NCBI GenBank assembly: GCA_013416455.1
Contig: JACCES010000001.1
Span: forward strand, 558,001-622,000
Reading direction: 5' to 3'
From: Alcaligenaceae bacterium
GTDB lineage: Bacteria > Pseudomonadota > Gammaproteobacteria > Burkholderiales > Burkholderiaceae_B
Length of the DNA: 64,000 nucleotides
Position 1 is the stretch's first letter. Each line of letters begins with the position of its first letter. The translations under genes were made by a program, and so were the position numbers. Below the pieces are notes generated by a model that saw nothing but the letters and a program-made list of their open reading frames with translations, made no database searches and was not told where the DNA came from. Below, in pieces: positions 8,270 through 16,107 of this stretch.

Positions 8270-8872
8270 TCAATCCCTGGCCAGCGCCCGCTCCAAGAAT
8301 TCCAGTCTGTCCTGCCCCCAGAACGGCTCGCCCTTGTATACATACCAGGGCGCACCGAACACCTGCCGTTCAATGGCCTGCTGGGTATATTGATCGTAAA
8401 GGCGGCGGGCCTCATCCCTGGCGGCGTACAAGGCCTGGCCGTCCAGCCGGCATTCGCCGGCGATTCCGATCAGGGTGCCGGGGTCGGAAGTATCCCGGTC
8501 TTCCGCCCACAGCGCGCGATAAATGGCGCCCAACAAACGCAAAGCCGCATCGTTGCCGGCAACATTGATCGCCGCGGCAACCATCAGGGCAGCCTGCTCA
8601 TCGTCGGATACAGGGAAATGCTTCGGATGAATGTTCAAAGGCACCCCGAGGTGCTCCGACCAGCGACGCAGCTCGACCAGGCGATAAGCCTGCCGTTGCG
8701 GCGCCCGCTGCTTCAATGGCAGACCGCCTGAAATCGGGAAAATCGCCGCGCCCAGCGCGAACGGGCGAGGCTCCACCTGCGCGCCATGCCGGGCAGCCAG
8801 TTGCAGCAACCGTTCATGCCCCATGTACGCCCAGGGCGATGACGGCGAAAAATAGTATTCGATAGCTTTCAT
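8270..8872 (-). CDS. 2-hydroxychromene-2-carboxylate isomerase/DsbA-family protein
   Basis: A 200-residue protein of the DsbA-like thioredoxin fold that includes GSH-dependent HCCA isomerases of naphthalene degradation and relatives. The start EYYFSPSSPWAYMGHERL has the Ser-containing SPSSPW motif in place of a CXXC, as in the isomerases. A helical insert (about 70-150) and a C-terminal FGAPWYVYKGEPFWGQDRLEFLE segment complete the fold. The ATG at 8872 starts the homologous region; an extended reading frame upstream has no family similarity. No aromatic-degradation genes adjoin, so the substrate is open. An 18-bp tandem duplication lies 51-86 bp upstream and may be part of its promoter. Confidence 0.85.
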   Translation of the reverse strand: MKAIEYYFSPSSPWAYMGHERLLQLAARHGAQVEPRPFALGAAIFPISGGLPLKQRAPQRQAYRLVELRRWSEHLGVPLNIHPKHFPVSDDEQAALMVAAAINVAGNDAALRLLGAIYRALWAEDRDTSDPGTLIGIAGECRLDGQALYAARDEARRLYDQYTQQAIERQVFGAPWYVYKGEPFWGQDRLEFLERALARD

Positions 8873-8922
8873 TGTGCATGTCTCCAGGGGAAATCCTTCG
8901 GCGGGGAATTTCTTCAGCCATA

Positions 8923-8958
8923 TTCCCCACTGTATCTGAATTCCGCACTGTATCTGAA
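8923..8958. repeat. 18-bp tandem duplication upstream of the isomerase gene
   Basis: The unit TTCCsCACTGTATCTGAA occurs twice head to tail (8923-8940 and 8941-8958) with one C/G difference. Its position upstream of the minus-strand isomerase suggests a duplicated operator, but no regulator is adjacent. Confidence 0.6.
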
Positions 8959-9195
8959 AACATGATGAAAAACGTCCGGACAAGATCCGCGGCGGCGAAG
9001 CCCGGCTGACGGGATGCCTCGCAGAACCCAGGCATGTTCCCGGCGGCCCGCTCCGCCCGCGCGCCGCGCGTCCTTCGGCCCCTGGCCTAAACTTCCGCCC
9101 CGATATGCCGTCAATTGGCATTGACACGTCTGCGCGCAAACCGCCTTGCTCATAACGAAGCCTGGCGAGGCAATATGCAGAACCACGGCCTGACG

Positions 9196-9227
9196 CCCCC
9201 ACAATGGGGGACGCTCCCAAATTGTGG
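9196..9227. promoter_or_regulatory. Nested inverted repeat upstream of the calcium-binding protein gene
   Basis: CCCCC (9196-9200) and GGGGG (9206-9210) form a tight hairpin, and CCACAAT (9199-9205) is repeated inverted as ATTGTGG (9221-9227). The two pairings are mutually exclusive. The element ends 51 bp before the ATG at 9279, so it could act on DNA or in the 5' leader. Confidence 0.35.
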
Positions 9228-9278
9228 CGTGGAAATCCGAAGCGGGAAGCTCGGCAAGGCTGGGCGGAGGCATTCATC

Positions 9279-10385
9279 ATGAAAATCGAACAGTTCAGCG
9301 TCAGCATGGCGAGCCAGCATACCTACGCTAGACAAGTCAGCAGCACGGAAACCCTGCGCGCCTGGATAGGCGATCAGCGCCCCGACTTCGAAGCGATGGG
9401 CGGCAACGGCCAAGATGCCCCGGCATCCGCCAAAGTGGCCATTTCCGATGCGGCCCGGCAGGCGGTGGCCGCCGCCGCGCAAGATGAAGCCGCCATGAAG
9501 CAGAAAGACGGCTCGGGGCAGGTGAACGACGTCAATGCCCTGGGCGATGAAACGGTAAATGACCCCAAACTCGACTTGCTGATAAGAATAGTCGAGGCGC
9601 TTACCGGCAGGAAGGTCAAGGTCCTGGACGCCGGCGACTTCGGCAGCCTGGCTTCCGTCGATACCAGGCTGGCCAGAGCCGGTTCAGGCCCTGAAAACGT
9701 CCAGAACCCGCCCGCGGGCTGGGGCATAGAGTACGACTATCACGAAGAAATACACGAACTCGAACAGACATCATTTACGGCCCGGGGCGAAATCCTCACG
9801 GCGGACGGCAAGCGCCTGCAGTTCGATCTTACGCTGCAGATGAGCCGCGAATACCGCCGGGAAAGCTCTATCTCGTTTCAAGCGGGCGATGCCGTGCGCA
9901 AAGATCCGCTGGTGATCAACTTCGGGGGCAATGCCGCCGAACTGAGCGGCCGGAAATTCGACTTTGATATCGACGCAGACGGCCAGACCGACCGAATTTC
10001 ATTCGTGGGTTCCGCCAGCGGTTTTCTCGCGCTGGACAGAAACGGCAATGGCGTCATCGATGACGGCCACGAACTGTTTGGCGCCAGAACCGGTAACGGT
10101 TTTGCCGAACTTGCCGCCTACGACACGGACAACAATGGCTGGATAGACGAGAACGACAGCATTTTTGCCGAATTGCGCATCTGGACCAAGGACAGCAATG
10201 GCGACGACCATCTGAGCACGCTTGCCGAGCGCAACATAGGCGCGCTCTACCTCGGCCAGGCATTCACGCCCTTCGATCTGAAAGACAGCCAGAACCGGCA
10301 GCATGGCCAGGTACTCAGCAGCGGCGTATATCTGTCGGAAACCGGCGGGGCGGGCACCATCCAGCAACTGGACCTGTTCGTCTGA
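9279..10385 (+). CDS. EF-hand/calcium-binding-repeat protein of unknown function
   Basis: A 368-residue protein without a classical signal peptide. The first ~210 residues are low in recognisable domains. Residues from about 215 carry Asp-rich calcium-type loops: DFDIDADGQTDRISF, then LDRNGNGVIDDGHELFG, then YDTDNNGWIDENDSIF and TKDSNGDD. This order, with the DLDGDG / FLALDxNGNGxIDdGxELFG / YDxNxDGxID pattern, is known from many large repeats-in-toxin-like secreted proteins. The ATG at 9279 follows GGCGGAGG. The next gene downstream, in the same direction, also has calcium-binding features and no signal peptide, so both may leave by a type I exporter encoded elsewhere. Function unknown. Confidence 0.75.
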   Translation: MKIEQFSVSMASQHTYARQVSSTETLRAWIGDQRPDFEAMGGNGQDAPASAKVAISDAARQAVAAAAQDEAAMKQKDGSGQVNDVNALGDETVNDPKLDLLIRIVEALTGRKVKVLDAGDFGSLASVDTRLARAGSGPENVQNPPAGWGIEYDYHEEIHELEQTSFTARGEILTADGKRLQFDLTLQMSREYRRESSISFQAGDAVRKDPLVINFGGNAAELSGRKFDFDIDADGQTDRISFVGSASGFLALDRNGNGVIDDGHELFGARTGNGFAELAAYDTDNNGWIDENDSIFAELRIWTKDSNGDDHLSTLAERNIGALYLGQAFTPFDLKDSQNRQHGQVLSSGVYLSETGGAGTIQQLDLFV

Positions 10386-10426
10386 GCAGGGTGCCTGGCG
10401 AATCGGAGCGGCATACAAGCCGCGAC

Positions 10427-10461
10427 GTGAAGAAGCTCCCCCCAGGGCCTGAATTCTTCAC
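10427..10461 (+). repeat. Hairpin resembling the terminal stem of the intergenic repeat family (copy D)
   Basis: GTGAAGAA (10427-10434) is repeated inverted as TTCTTCAC (10454-10461), 42 bp after the calcium-binding gene stop. Its GAAGCTCC...GGGCC...TTCTTCA layout resembles the third hairpin of the repeat copies at 20.5 kb and 52.5 kb. It could simply be this gene's terminator. Confidence 0.4.
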
Positions 10462-10602
10462 GGTCCAGACAGCCTGCGTTGCATATCCGTAACAACAGCT
10501 TGGTGATGGCGGCCGGCTACTGCCCATTCAGAGCCGCCTATTTACGGTGCCAGACTATCCGCAGTATTGTCCACCACCACACCTCCCGCATTCAGGCCAG
10601 CC

Positions 10603-12975
10603 ATGACGACGCCCAGCATGTTCATTCCGTCGGATCCCCTGTTCCCGCTTCAGTGGCATCTGCTCAATCAAGGCCAGCTGCCCGGCACCGCCGCCGGCTA
10701 CGACATCAACGTCGTGCCGGTCTGGCCGGACTACACGGGCCGGGGCGTCATAGTCGGCATCATCGACGACGGCATGGACGAAAGCCATCCCGATCTCGTC
10801 TCGAACTATCGGCAGGACCTGGCCTGGGATATCTCTCTGGACCAGCCTGGCAGCTCGGCGCGCCATCCGACGGATGGGCATGGGGTGGCGGTCGCGGGGC
10901 TGATCGCCGCCGCCGTCGACAACGGCATCGGGGGCGCGGGGGTGGCCTGGGGCTCGGAATTCACAATGTACCGTCTGAACATGCACGATACGACCCTCGA
11001 CAAGCTGCTGGAGCAGTTCCGCCTCGCGGCCGAGAAAACGGTGGCCCACGGCATCGACATCTCGTCGAACAGCTGGGGGCCGGGAATCGCCGGCATGAAC
11101 CATGAGTTCCTGTCCGGCTTTCACGCCGTTGGCCGCTACATGGTCGAATCGGGGCGCGAAGGGCTGGGCGTGGTGACGCTGTCCTCGGGCGGCAATTACC
11201 GGGCGGAAGGGATGAACTCGAATTACGATCCCATGGACAACTCGCCCTGGGTTATCGTCGTGGCGGCCAGCGATCAACAGGGCGGCGTCGCATCCTATTC
11301 GACGCCGGGCGCCTCCATCCTGATCACCGCTCCGGGCTCGGACCCTGATTCCATGGTCACGACGGACCGTCAAAGCACGGATGGCTACAACACAGCCCCC
11401 GGCGTGGCAGGCGACTACACGTACCATTTCAACGGCACCTCGGCGGCCACTCCGATAGCCGCGGGCGTCGTCGCCCTGATGCTGGAAGCCAACGCCGGCC
11501 TGGGCTACCGCGACGTACAGGAAATCCTGGCCTACTCGGCCAAACGGGCGACATTCCTCGACCGGGAATACGACCACGCCTACAACGGCGCCCGCGACTG
11601 GAATGGCGGGGCGCTGCTCGCCAGCCATGATTTCGGCTACGGCCACATCGACGCCCACGCGGCCGTACGGCTGGCGGAAAGCTGGATGAAGCTGGGCACC
11701 GCTTCCAATCTGATCCTGGAACAAGGGCTGGTCGCTCAACCCTCCCTGGCCGCGGGCGCCGGCCAGCAGGTGACGGCCACCGCCCGCTTCGCGCCGGATT
11801 ACCGCGTCGAGCAGATGGCGGTGACCATCAATGTCGAAACGGACGCGCTGGACGGCATCATCCTGGAACTGACCTCGCCGGCAGGCACGGTCAGCCGGCT
11901 CATGACCACGATGCCGGACGACGATGACGAAGATGACGATGATGACGACAGCGGCACGCTGCACTACACCCTCAATACCGTGCTGAACTGGGGCGAGAGC
12001 CTGGCCGGGGAATGGACCCTGACGCTCGCCAACACCGGCGAGGGCACGATACACGTCGGGGACTGGTCCATACTCGCATACGCGGCCGGCAACGCCAGCG
12101 GCGGCACACAGATATTCACCGACGAGTTCACCCGCTTTACGAACGAACAGCCCGGCCGCGGCATGCTGGACGCGGTCAACGGCAGCACCTTGAACGCCGC
12201 CGCCGTCACAAGCGACGTCGGCTTCGACCTGAGCGGCGGGGCATCCCGCATCGGCGGCACAGACGTCACCCTGGCCGACGCCGGCGGTTTCCGCCATCTG
12301 ATATCGGGCGACGGCAACGACATCCTCATCGGCAATGGCGCCAGCAATATCCTGATGGCGGGACGCGGCGACAATCATCTGGACGGTGGAGGCGGGCTGG
12401 ACGTCGTTCGCCTGATCGGCGATTTCGCGAACTACGAGATCGAACGATTCGAAGACAGGGTATCCGTGCGCGGCAACGGGCTGGCCGAGGGGAGTGTCGA
12501 CACGCTATACAACGTCGAACTGCTGCATTTCGCCGACCGCGTGGTGCTGGCGCACATCCCCGTCGACATGCAGCCGAACGTGTTCGATGAAGCCTCCTAT
12601 CTGGCGCAGAACCCCGATGTCGAGGCCGCCGTCCTCGCGTTGCAGATCACCAGCGGTTTCGATCATTACATGCGATGGGGCGAAGCGGAAGGCCGGAATC
12701 CCAATGCGCTGTTCGACGCGCAATGGTATCTGGCGGCCAACCCGGACGTGGCGCAGGCCATCCACAACGAAACGATGTTCAGCGCCTACCAGCATTATCG
12801 GGCCATGGGCTGGAAAGAGGGTCGGAACCCCTCGGCCTGGATGGACGCCGCGGCCTATCTGGCCGGCAACCCCGACGTCGCCGCCGCCCAGGTGAACCCC
12901 CTGCAGCATTATCTGGAATACGGAATCTACGAAGACCGCATTATTTCGGCCCTGGGCGTGGAAATGTGGGCGTGA
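10603..12975 (+). CDS. S8 family serine protease with P-domain and C-terminal NPDV repeats
   Basis: A 790-residue subtilase of the kexin/proprotein-convertase type. Counted from the ATG at 10603, the catalytic residues are Asp about 55 (GIIDDGMD), His about 93 (DGHG), oxyanion Asn about 198 (SSGGN) and Ser about 270 (NGTSAATP). A P/homo-B-like beta domain (about 390-510) contains an acidic DDDDEDDDDDD linker. Then comes a calcium-binding segment (SGDGNDILIGNGASNILMAG) and three tandem units built on YLxxNPDV...HYxxxGxxEGR (about 655-790). There is no N-terminal signal peptide; C-terminal type I secretion is the likely route. No good ribosome site marks the start: a TTG at 10567 is an alternative adding 12 residues. 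Confidence 0.85.
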   Translation: MTTPSMFIPSDPLFPLQWHLLNQGQLPGTAAGYDINVVPVWPDYTGRGVIVGIIDDGMDESHPDLVSNYRQDLAWDISLDQPGSSARHPTDGHGVAVAGLIAAAVDNGIGGAGVAWGSEFTMYRLNMHDTTLDKLLEQFRLAAEKTVAHGIDISSNSWGPGIAGMNHEFLSGFHAVGRYMVESGREGLGVVTLSSGGNYRAEGMNSNYDPMDNSPWVIVVAASDQQGGVASYSTPGASILITAPGSDPDSMVTTDRQSTDGYNTAPGVAGDYTYHFNGTSAATPIAAGVVALMLEANAGLGYRDVQEILAYSAKRATFLDREYDHAYNGARDWNGGALLASHDFGYGHIDAHAAVRLAESWMKLGTASNLILEQGLVAQPSLAAGAGQQVTATARFAPDYRVEQMAVTINVETDALDGIILELTSPAGTVSRLMTTMPDDDDEDDDDDDSGTLHYTLNTVLNWGESLAGEWTLTLANTGEGTIHVGDWSILAYAAGNASGGTQIFTDEFTRFTNEQPGRGMLDAVNGSTLNAAAVTSDVGFDLSGGASRIGGTDVTLADAGGFRHLISGDGNDILIGNGASNILMAGRGDNHLDGGGGLDVVRLIGDFANYEIERFEDRVSVRGNGLAEGSVDTLYNVELLHFADRVVLAHIPVDMQPNVFDEASYLAQNPDVEAAVLALQITSGFDHYMRWGEAEGRNPNALFDAQWYLAANPDVAQAIHNETMFSAYQHYRAMGWKEGRNPSAWMDAAAYLAGNPDVAAAQVNPLQHYLEYGIYEDRIISALGVEMWA

Positions 12976-13005
12976 TGCGGGGCGGGCGGCGACGCGCGCT
13001 CGGCA

Positions 13006-13938
13006 TCAGGCAGAAGCGGCGGCAAGATTGCGCGATTGCTGAATTTCACTGTAAACCCCAGGCGAGAGCAGCTCTATGAGCTTCAAGGCATGCCGGCTGG
13101 GGGCCGCTCCCCGACGAATGGTCACATAAGCCATGTTCTCGTGAAACAGATGGGCCGCGTCTATGGCGCGCAGGCCTTTGTCATATTCGGGGTTGAAAGC
13201 AGTATTGCTGACGATGCCTACCCCAAGGCCGGACAGCACATAGGTTTTGACTATTTCGGTGTCCGTGGCGCTAAGCGCCACGTTCACGCGCAAGCCCGCA
13301 GCGTGAAAGGCATCCGCAATGCGCGCCCTCGCCGGGAATACGCCATCGTAGGTGATCAGGGGATATTTCACGATATCCGTCAAGGCGATCTTTTTCACCT
13401 TCAGCAGAGGATGGCCCGGCCGGGTTATGACGACGCGGCGCATAGGATAGCAAGGGAAAAAATCCAGGGCTGCGTGATTCAACTCGTAGACGGTCGAAAT
13501 AGAGAAATCGATCTCCCCGGACTCTACCCATTCAAGGACCTGTTGATGCACGCCCTGCCGTATACGCAGCATGACCTTTGGGTAGAGTTCGACGAACTTT
13601 CCAATGGCTTCCGGAAGATAGTAGCGGGCATGGGTGTTTCCGGTGCCCACGGTCAGGACGCCCGTCGCCCCCGCCGCCAGTTCGCGCGCCACCGTGTCGA
13701 GATCCTCCACCGCATCCAGCGCTCTGGCCACGATGGGCATCAATAGCTTGCTCTGCTCGGTCAAACCCGTGAATCGACCTTTGTCGCGCAGCAACAGCGG
13801 CACCCCCAGATGGTCCTCGAGCAGATGCAACTGACGCGTCAGTGCGGGCTGGGAAAGATTCAGGCTTTGCGCCGCCCGTGTCAGATTGAGCTCCTGACGC
13901 AGTATCTCTCTTATTCCTTTCAATTGTTGCAGGTTCAT
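13006..13938 (-). CDS. LysR-type transcriptional regulator
   Basis: A 310-residue LysR regulator. The N-terminal winged helix-turn-helix (RQELNLTRAAQSLNLSQPALTRQL in two halves, residues about 12-35) is followed by a two-lobed ligand-binding domain, with TVGTGNTHARYYLP starting the first lobe, as in the CysB/Cbl-like subgroup. The start at 13938 gives the usual MNLQQLKGIREI beginning. It is divergent from the ComA-like operon with 180 bp between, the usual arrangement for a LysR activator controlling the adjacent operon. The inducer is unknown; CysB-like members respond to sulfur metabolites, which would fit a sulfonate-related operon, but that is inference. Confidence 0.92.
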   Translation of the reverse strand: MNLQQLKGIREILRQELNLTRAAQSLNLSQPALTRQLHLLEDHLGVPLLLRDKGRFTGLTEQSKLLMPIVARALDAVEDLDTVARELAAGATGVLTVGTGNTHARYYLPEAIGKFVELYPKVMLRIRQGVHQQVLEWVESGEIDFSISTVYELNHAALDFFPCYPMRRVVITRPGHPLLKVKKIALTDIVKYPLITYDGVFPARARIADAFHAAGLRVNVALSATDTEIVKTYVLSGLGVGIVSNTAFNPEYDKGLRAIDAAHLFHENMAYVTIRRGAAPSRHALKLIELLSPGVYSEIQQSRNLAAASA

Positions 13939-14062
13939 CGTCCCCATCCTGGAAGGCTGAATGCGAAATTCCATAGAAAAAGCTGATTGATTAATCCGAC
14001 TATATCATTGGACTTGATGGGATGACATCTCTACCATCGCTTTCATATCCCCGGTCGCCAAT

Positions 14063-14081
14063 GTCCGGACACTTTCCGGAC
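14063..14081. promoter_or_regulatory. Perfect 7-bp inverted repeat upstream of the ComA-like operon
   Basis: GTCCGGA (14063-14069), 5-base spacer, TCCGGAC (14075-14081). CGCCA and TGGCG flank it and can extend the stem. It ends 37 bp before the ATG at 14119. It could be a regulator site or a leader hairpin covering the ribosome site. Confidence 0.4.
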
Positions 14082-14118
14082 GACGCTGGCGGATTCGAAT
14101 CTTTTTTATAGGAAAGCA

Positions 14119-15048
14119 ATGATGAGCAAGCAGTCTTTTGCGGAATTCGCCGGCATCACCCTGCACCAGCGCGAAACGAAGCCACGGCATGCGGGAGTCA
14201 GCATGATTATCGATACGGGCTACTCGCTGCCGGTGGTGTCGGGCGTACTGGAACAATTCGGACACCTGGTGGATATCGTCAAACTGACGGAGCTTCATCT
14301 GACTGCGCCACTGGATGTCATCCGCGCCAAGATCGACCTATACAGAAAGGCGGGCGTGTCCGTCCAGCCTGGCGGGATCGTCGTGGAGATTGCGCGCCTG
14401 CAAGGCAAAGAACTGCAGGTTCTGAAAAGTCTGAAGCAAATGGGTTTCGATGCCATCGAGGTTTCCAGCAGTTCGACGACACAGCGCGAACGCGATGCAG
14501 AGGCCCGCTTCGTCAATAACGTGAAGAACGCCGGCTTCACGGTGTACGGGGAAGTTGGCAAGAAGTTCCCTCAGGACGATAAGACACGGCGCTCGGACAC
14601 TGAACTGGACATCGACGAAACCATCGCCCAGATCGAGACCTTGCTGGAGGGAGGGGCACAGAAGGTCTATTGGGAAGGTCACGTACTTCGCCGCATCATG
14701 GGCGATAACGCATCCGACATCCTAGCCCGATACCCGCTGGCGACGCAGCAGGTGAAAAAAGTGGTGGACGCCATAGGGCAGGACAAGCTGATCTTCGAAG
14801 TGTCCAGCATGATCCCCTATATCCATCGACGGGCCCAACAATTCTGGATGGTGCGAAATTTCGGGCCCGACGTGAACATCGGCAACATCCGCCTGGACGA
14901 AGTCCAGTTCATGGAACACATACGTTTGGGGACTTGGCCGGTCTTCGGCTTCGGATCGATAGGCGACCACCCCTATATGCATTCCCTCGAGGTCAATGCA
15001 GGAGTGGCGACACCCACGTGGTGGACGGATATACCAATATCAGCCTAG
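14119..15048 (+). CDS. Phosphosulfolactate synthase-like protein (ComA family)
   Basis: A 309-residue TIM-barrel protein of the ComA family. Characterised members add sulfite to phosphoenolpyruvate to make phosphosulfolactate, the first step of coenzyme M synthesis. Family-like blocks are the N-terminal KPRHAGVSMIIDTGYSLPVV, the barrel strand HLVDIVKLTELH, the QPGGIVVEIA and GFDAIEVSSSS strands, and the YGEVGKKFP segment. Coenzyme M synthesis is not expected in this organism, and the operon (Bug receptor, MmgE/PrpD, SDR) looks catabolic, so the natural reaction may be different or run in reverse on an imported sulfonate or carboxylate. Double ATG start (14119/14122) after TATAGGAAAG. First gene of the operon, divergent from LysR. 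Confidence 0.75.
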   Translation: MMSKQSFAEFAGITLHQRETKPRHAGVSMIIDTGYSLPVVSGVLEQFGHLVDIVKLTELHLTAPLDVIRAKIDLYRKAGVSVQPGGIVVEIARLQGKELQVLKSLKQMGFDAIEVSSSSTTQRERDAEARFVNNVKNAGFTVYGEVGKKFPQDDKTRRSDTELDIDETIAQIETLLEGGAQKVYWEGHVLRRIMGDNASDILARYPLATQQVKKVVDAIGQDKLIFEVSSMIPYIHRRAQQFWMVRNFGPDVNIGNIRLDEVQFMEHIRLGTWPVFGFGSIGDHPYMHSLEVNAGVATPTWWTDIPISA

Positions 15049-15105
15049 GGCCGGTCCCACGCGGCCCCGGGGAAAAAGAGAAATTCCAATGACAGGAGAC
15101 AAATC

Positions 15106-16086
15106 ATGCAGCGAACCATTCCATACTTGGCTGCGGGATTAACCGGGCTGGCGCTTGTATTTTCCGCCAGCGCGCATGCCGCCGACAACTACCCGACCCA
15201 GCCCATTCGCATCGTCGTGCCCACTACCGCGGGTGGCGCCGCGGACATCATGACGCGCAAGATTGCCAAGAAACTATCCGAATCGATGAACGTCGCCGTA
15301 GTCATCGAGAACAAGCCAGGGGCAGGCAACACGATCGGCAGCAACTATGTAGCGCATTCGCCTCCGGACGGATACACCCTGCTGATGACATACACCGATC
15401 ACGTTTTCAATCCCTATATGTACGCGTCATTGCCTTATGACACCCGCAAGGGCTTCGAACCCGTCACATTCGTGGGGGAAGTACCCATGGTCCTGGTGGT
15501 GAACCCCAAGGTAAAAGTCACAACCATCCACGAACTGACCGAGCTGGCCAAAGCCGAACCCGGCAAGCTGAACTACGCCTCCGCCGGCAACGGAACGTCA
15601 CTGCATCTGGCAGCCGTGCTGTTCACATCCATGGCGGATATCGACGTCATGCACATTCCGTACAAAGGAACATCGCCAGGGTTGGTCGACCTGCTGGGCG
15701 GACGGGTGCAGTTCATGTTTCCAACGCTCGTATCGATAGACTCGTCGCTGAAGGACGGAACTGTCCGCGCCCTGGCGGTGACCAGCGCAAAGCGCGTGCC
15801 CGGCAACCCGGATTTGCCGACGATATCCGAAACGCCGGGGCTGGAGGGATACGAGGCAAGCATCTGGTACGCCGTGCTCGCGCCAGCCGGGACTCCAAAA
15901 GACATCATCGCCAAACTGAACAGTGAATTCCACAAGGCGCTTGGCTCTCCGGATCTGAAGTCGGAGCTTGAAGGACAGGGCTTCTCGGTCGCACCCGGAA
16001 CACCCGAGGAACTCGCGGAAAAAATCGACCTCGAACTCGATCGGTGGGGGAAGGTGATCAGAGAAAACAATATCAGCCTGAACTAG
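15106..16086 (+). CDS. Bug-family periplasmic tripartite tricarboxylate receptor (TctC-like)
   Basis: A 326-residue periplasmic binding protein with a signal peptide ending ASAHA (about residue 25). The conserved Bug opening PIRIVVPTTAGGAADIMTRK, the GAGNTIGSNYVA loop and the HIPYKGTSPGLVDLLGGRV domain-crossing segment are present. Bug proteins present carboxylates, often amino acids or aromatic acids, to TTT transporters or act as extracytoplasmic sensors. No TctA/TctB membrane genes are adjacent. It lies 57 bp after the ComA-like gene and 21 bp before the MmgE/PrpD gene, so its ligand is probably the operon's substrate. Confidence 0.93.
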   Translation: MQRTIPYLAAGLTGLALVFSASAHAADNYPTQPIRIVVPTTAGGAADIMTRKIAKKLSESMNVAVVIENKPGAGNTIGSNYVAHSPPDGYTLLMTYTDHVFNPYMYASLPYDTRKGFEPVTFVGEVPMVLVVNPKVKVTTIHELTELAKAEPGKLNYASAGNGTSLHLAAVLFTSMADIDVMHIPYKGTSPGLVDLLGGRVQFMFPTLVSIDSSLKDGTVRALAVTSAKRVPGNPDLPTISETPGLEGYEASIWYAVLAPAGTPKDIIAKLNSEFHKALGSPDLKSELEGQGFSVAPGTPEELAEKIDLELDRWGKVIRENNISLN

Positions 16087-16107
16087 ACCCATCGACACTA
16101 TTCAAGG

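Larger units (their letters stand above)
8873..9278. other. 406-bp intergenic region between divergent genes
   Basis: No gene is supported here. It holds the 18-bp tandem duplication at 8923-8958 nearer the minus-strand isomerase gene and the inverted repeat at 9196-9227 nearer the plus-strand calcium-binding gene. The middle is GC-rich without clear signals. Confidence 0.6.

Noticed and set aside
10555-12378. A 607-codon minus-strand frame opposite the S8 protease
   Set aside because: It mirrors the protease coding sequence, which has the full catalytic triad. No domain or ribosome site supports the antisense frame.
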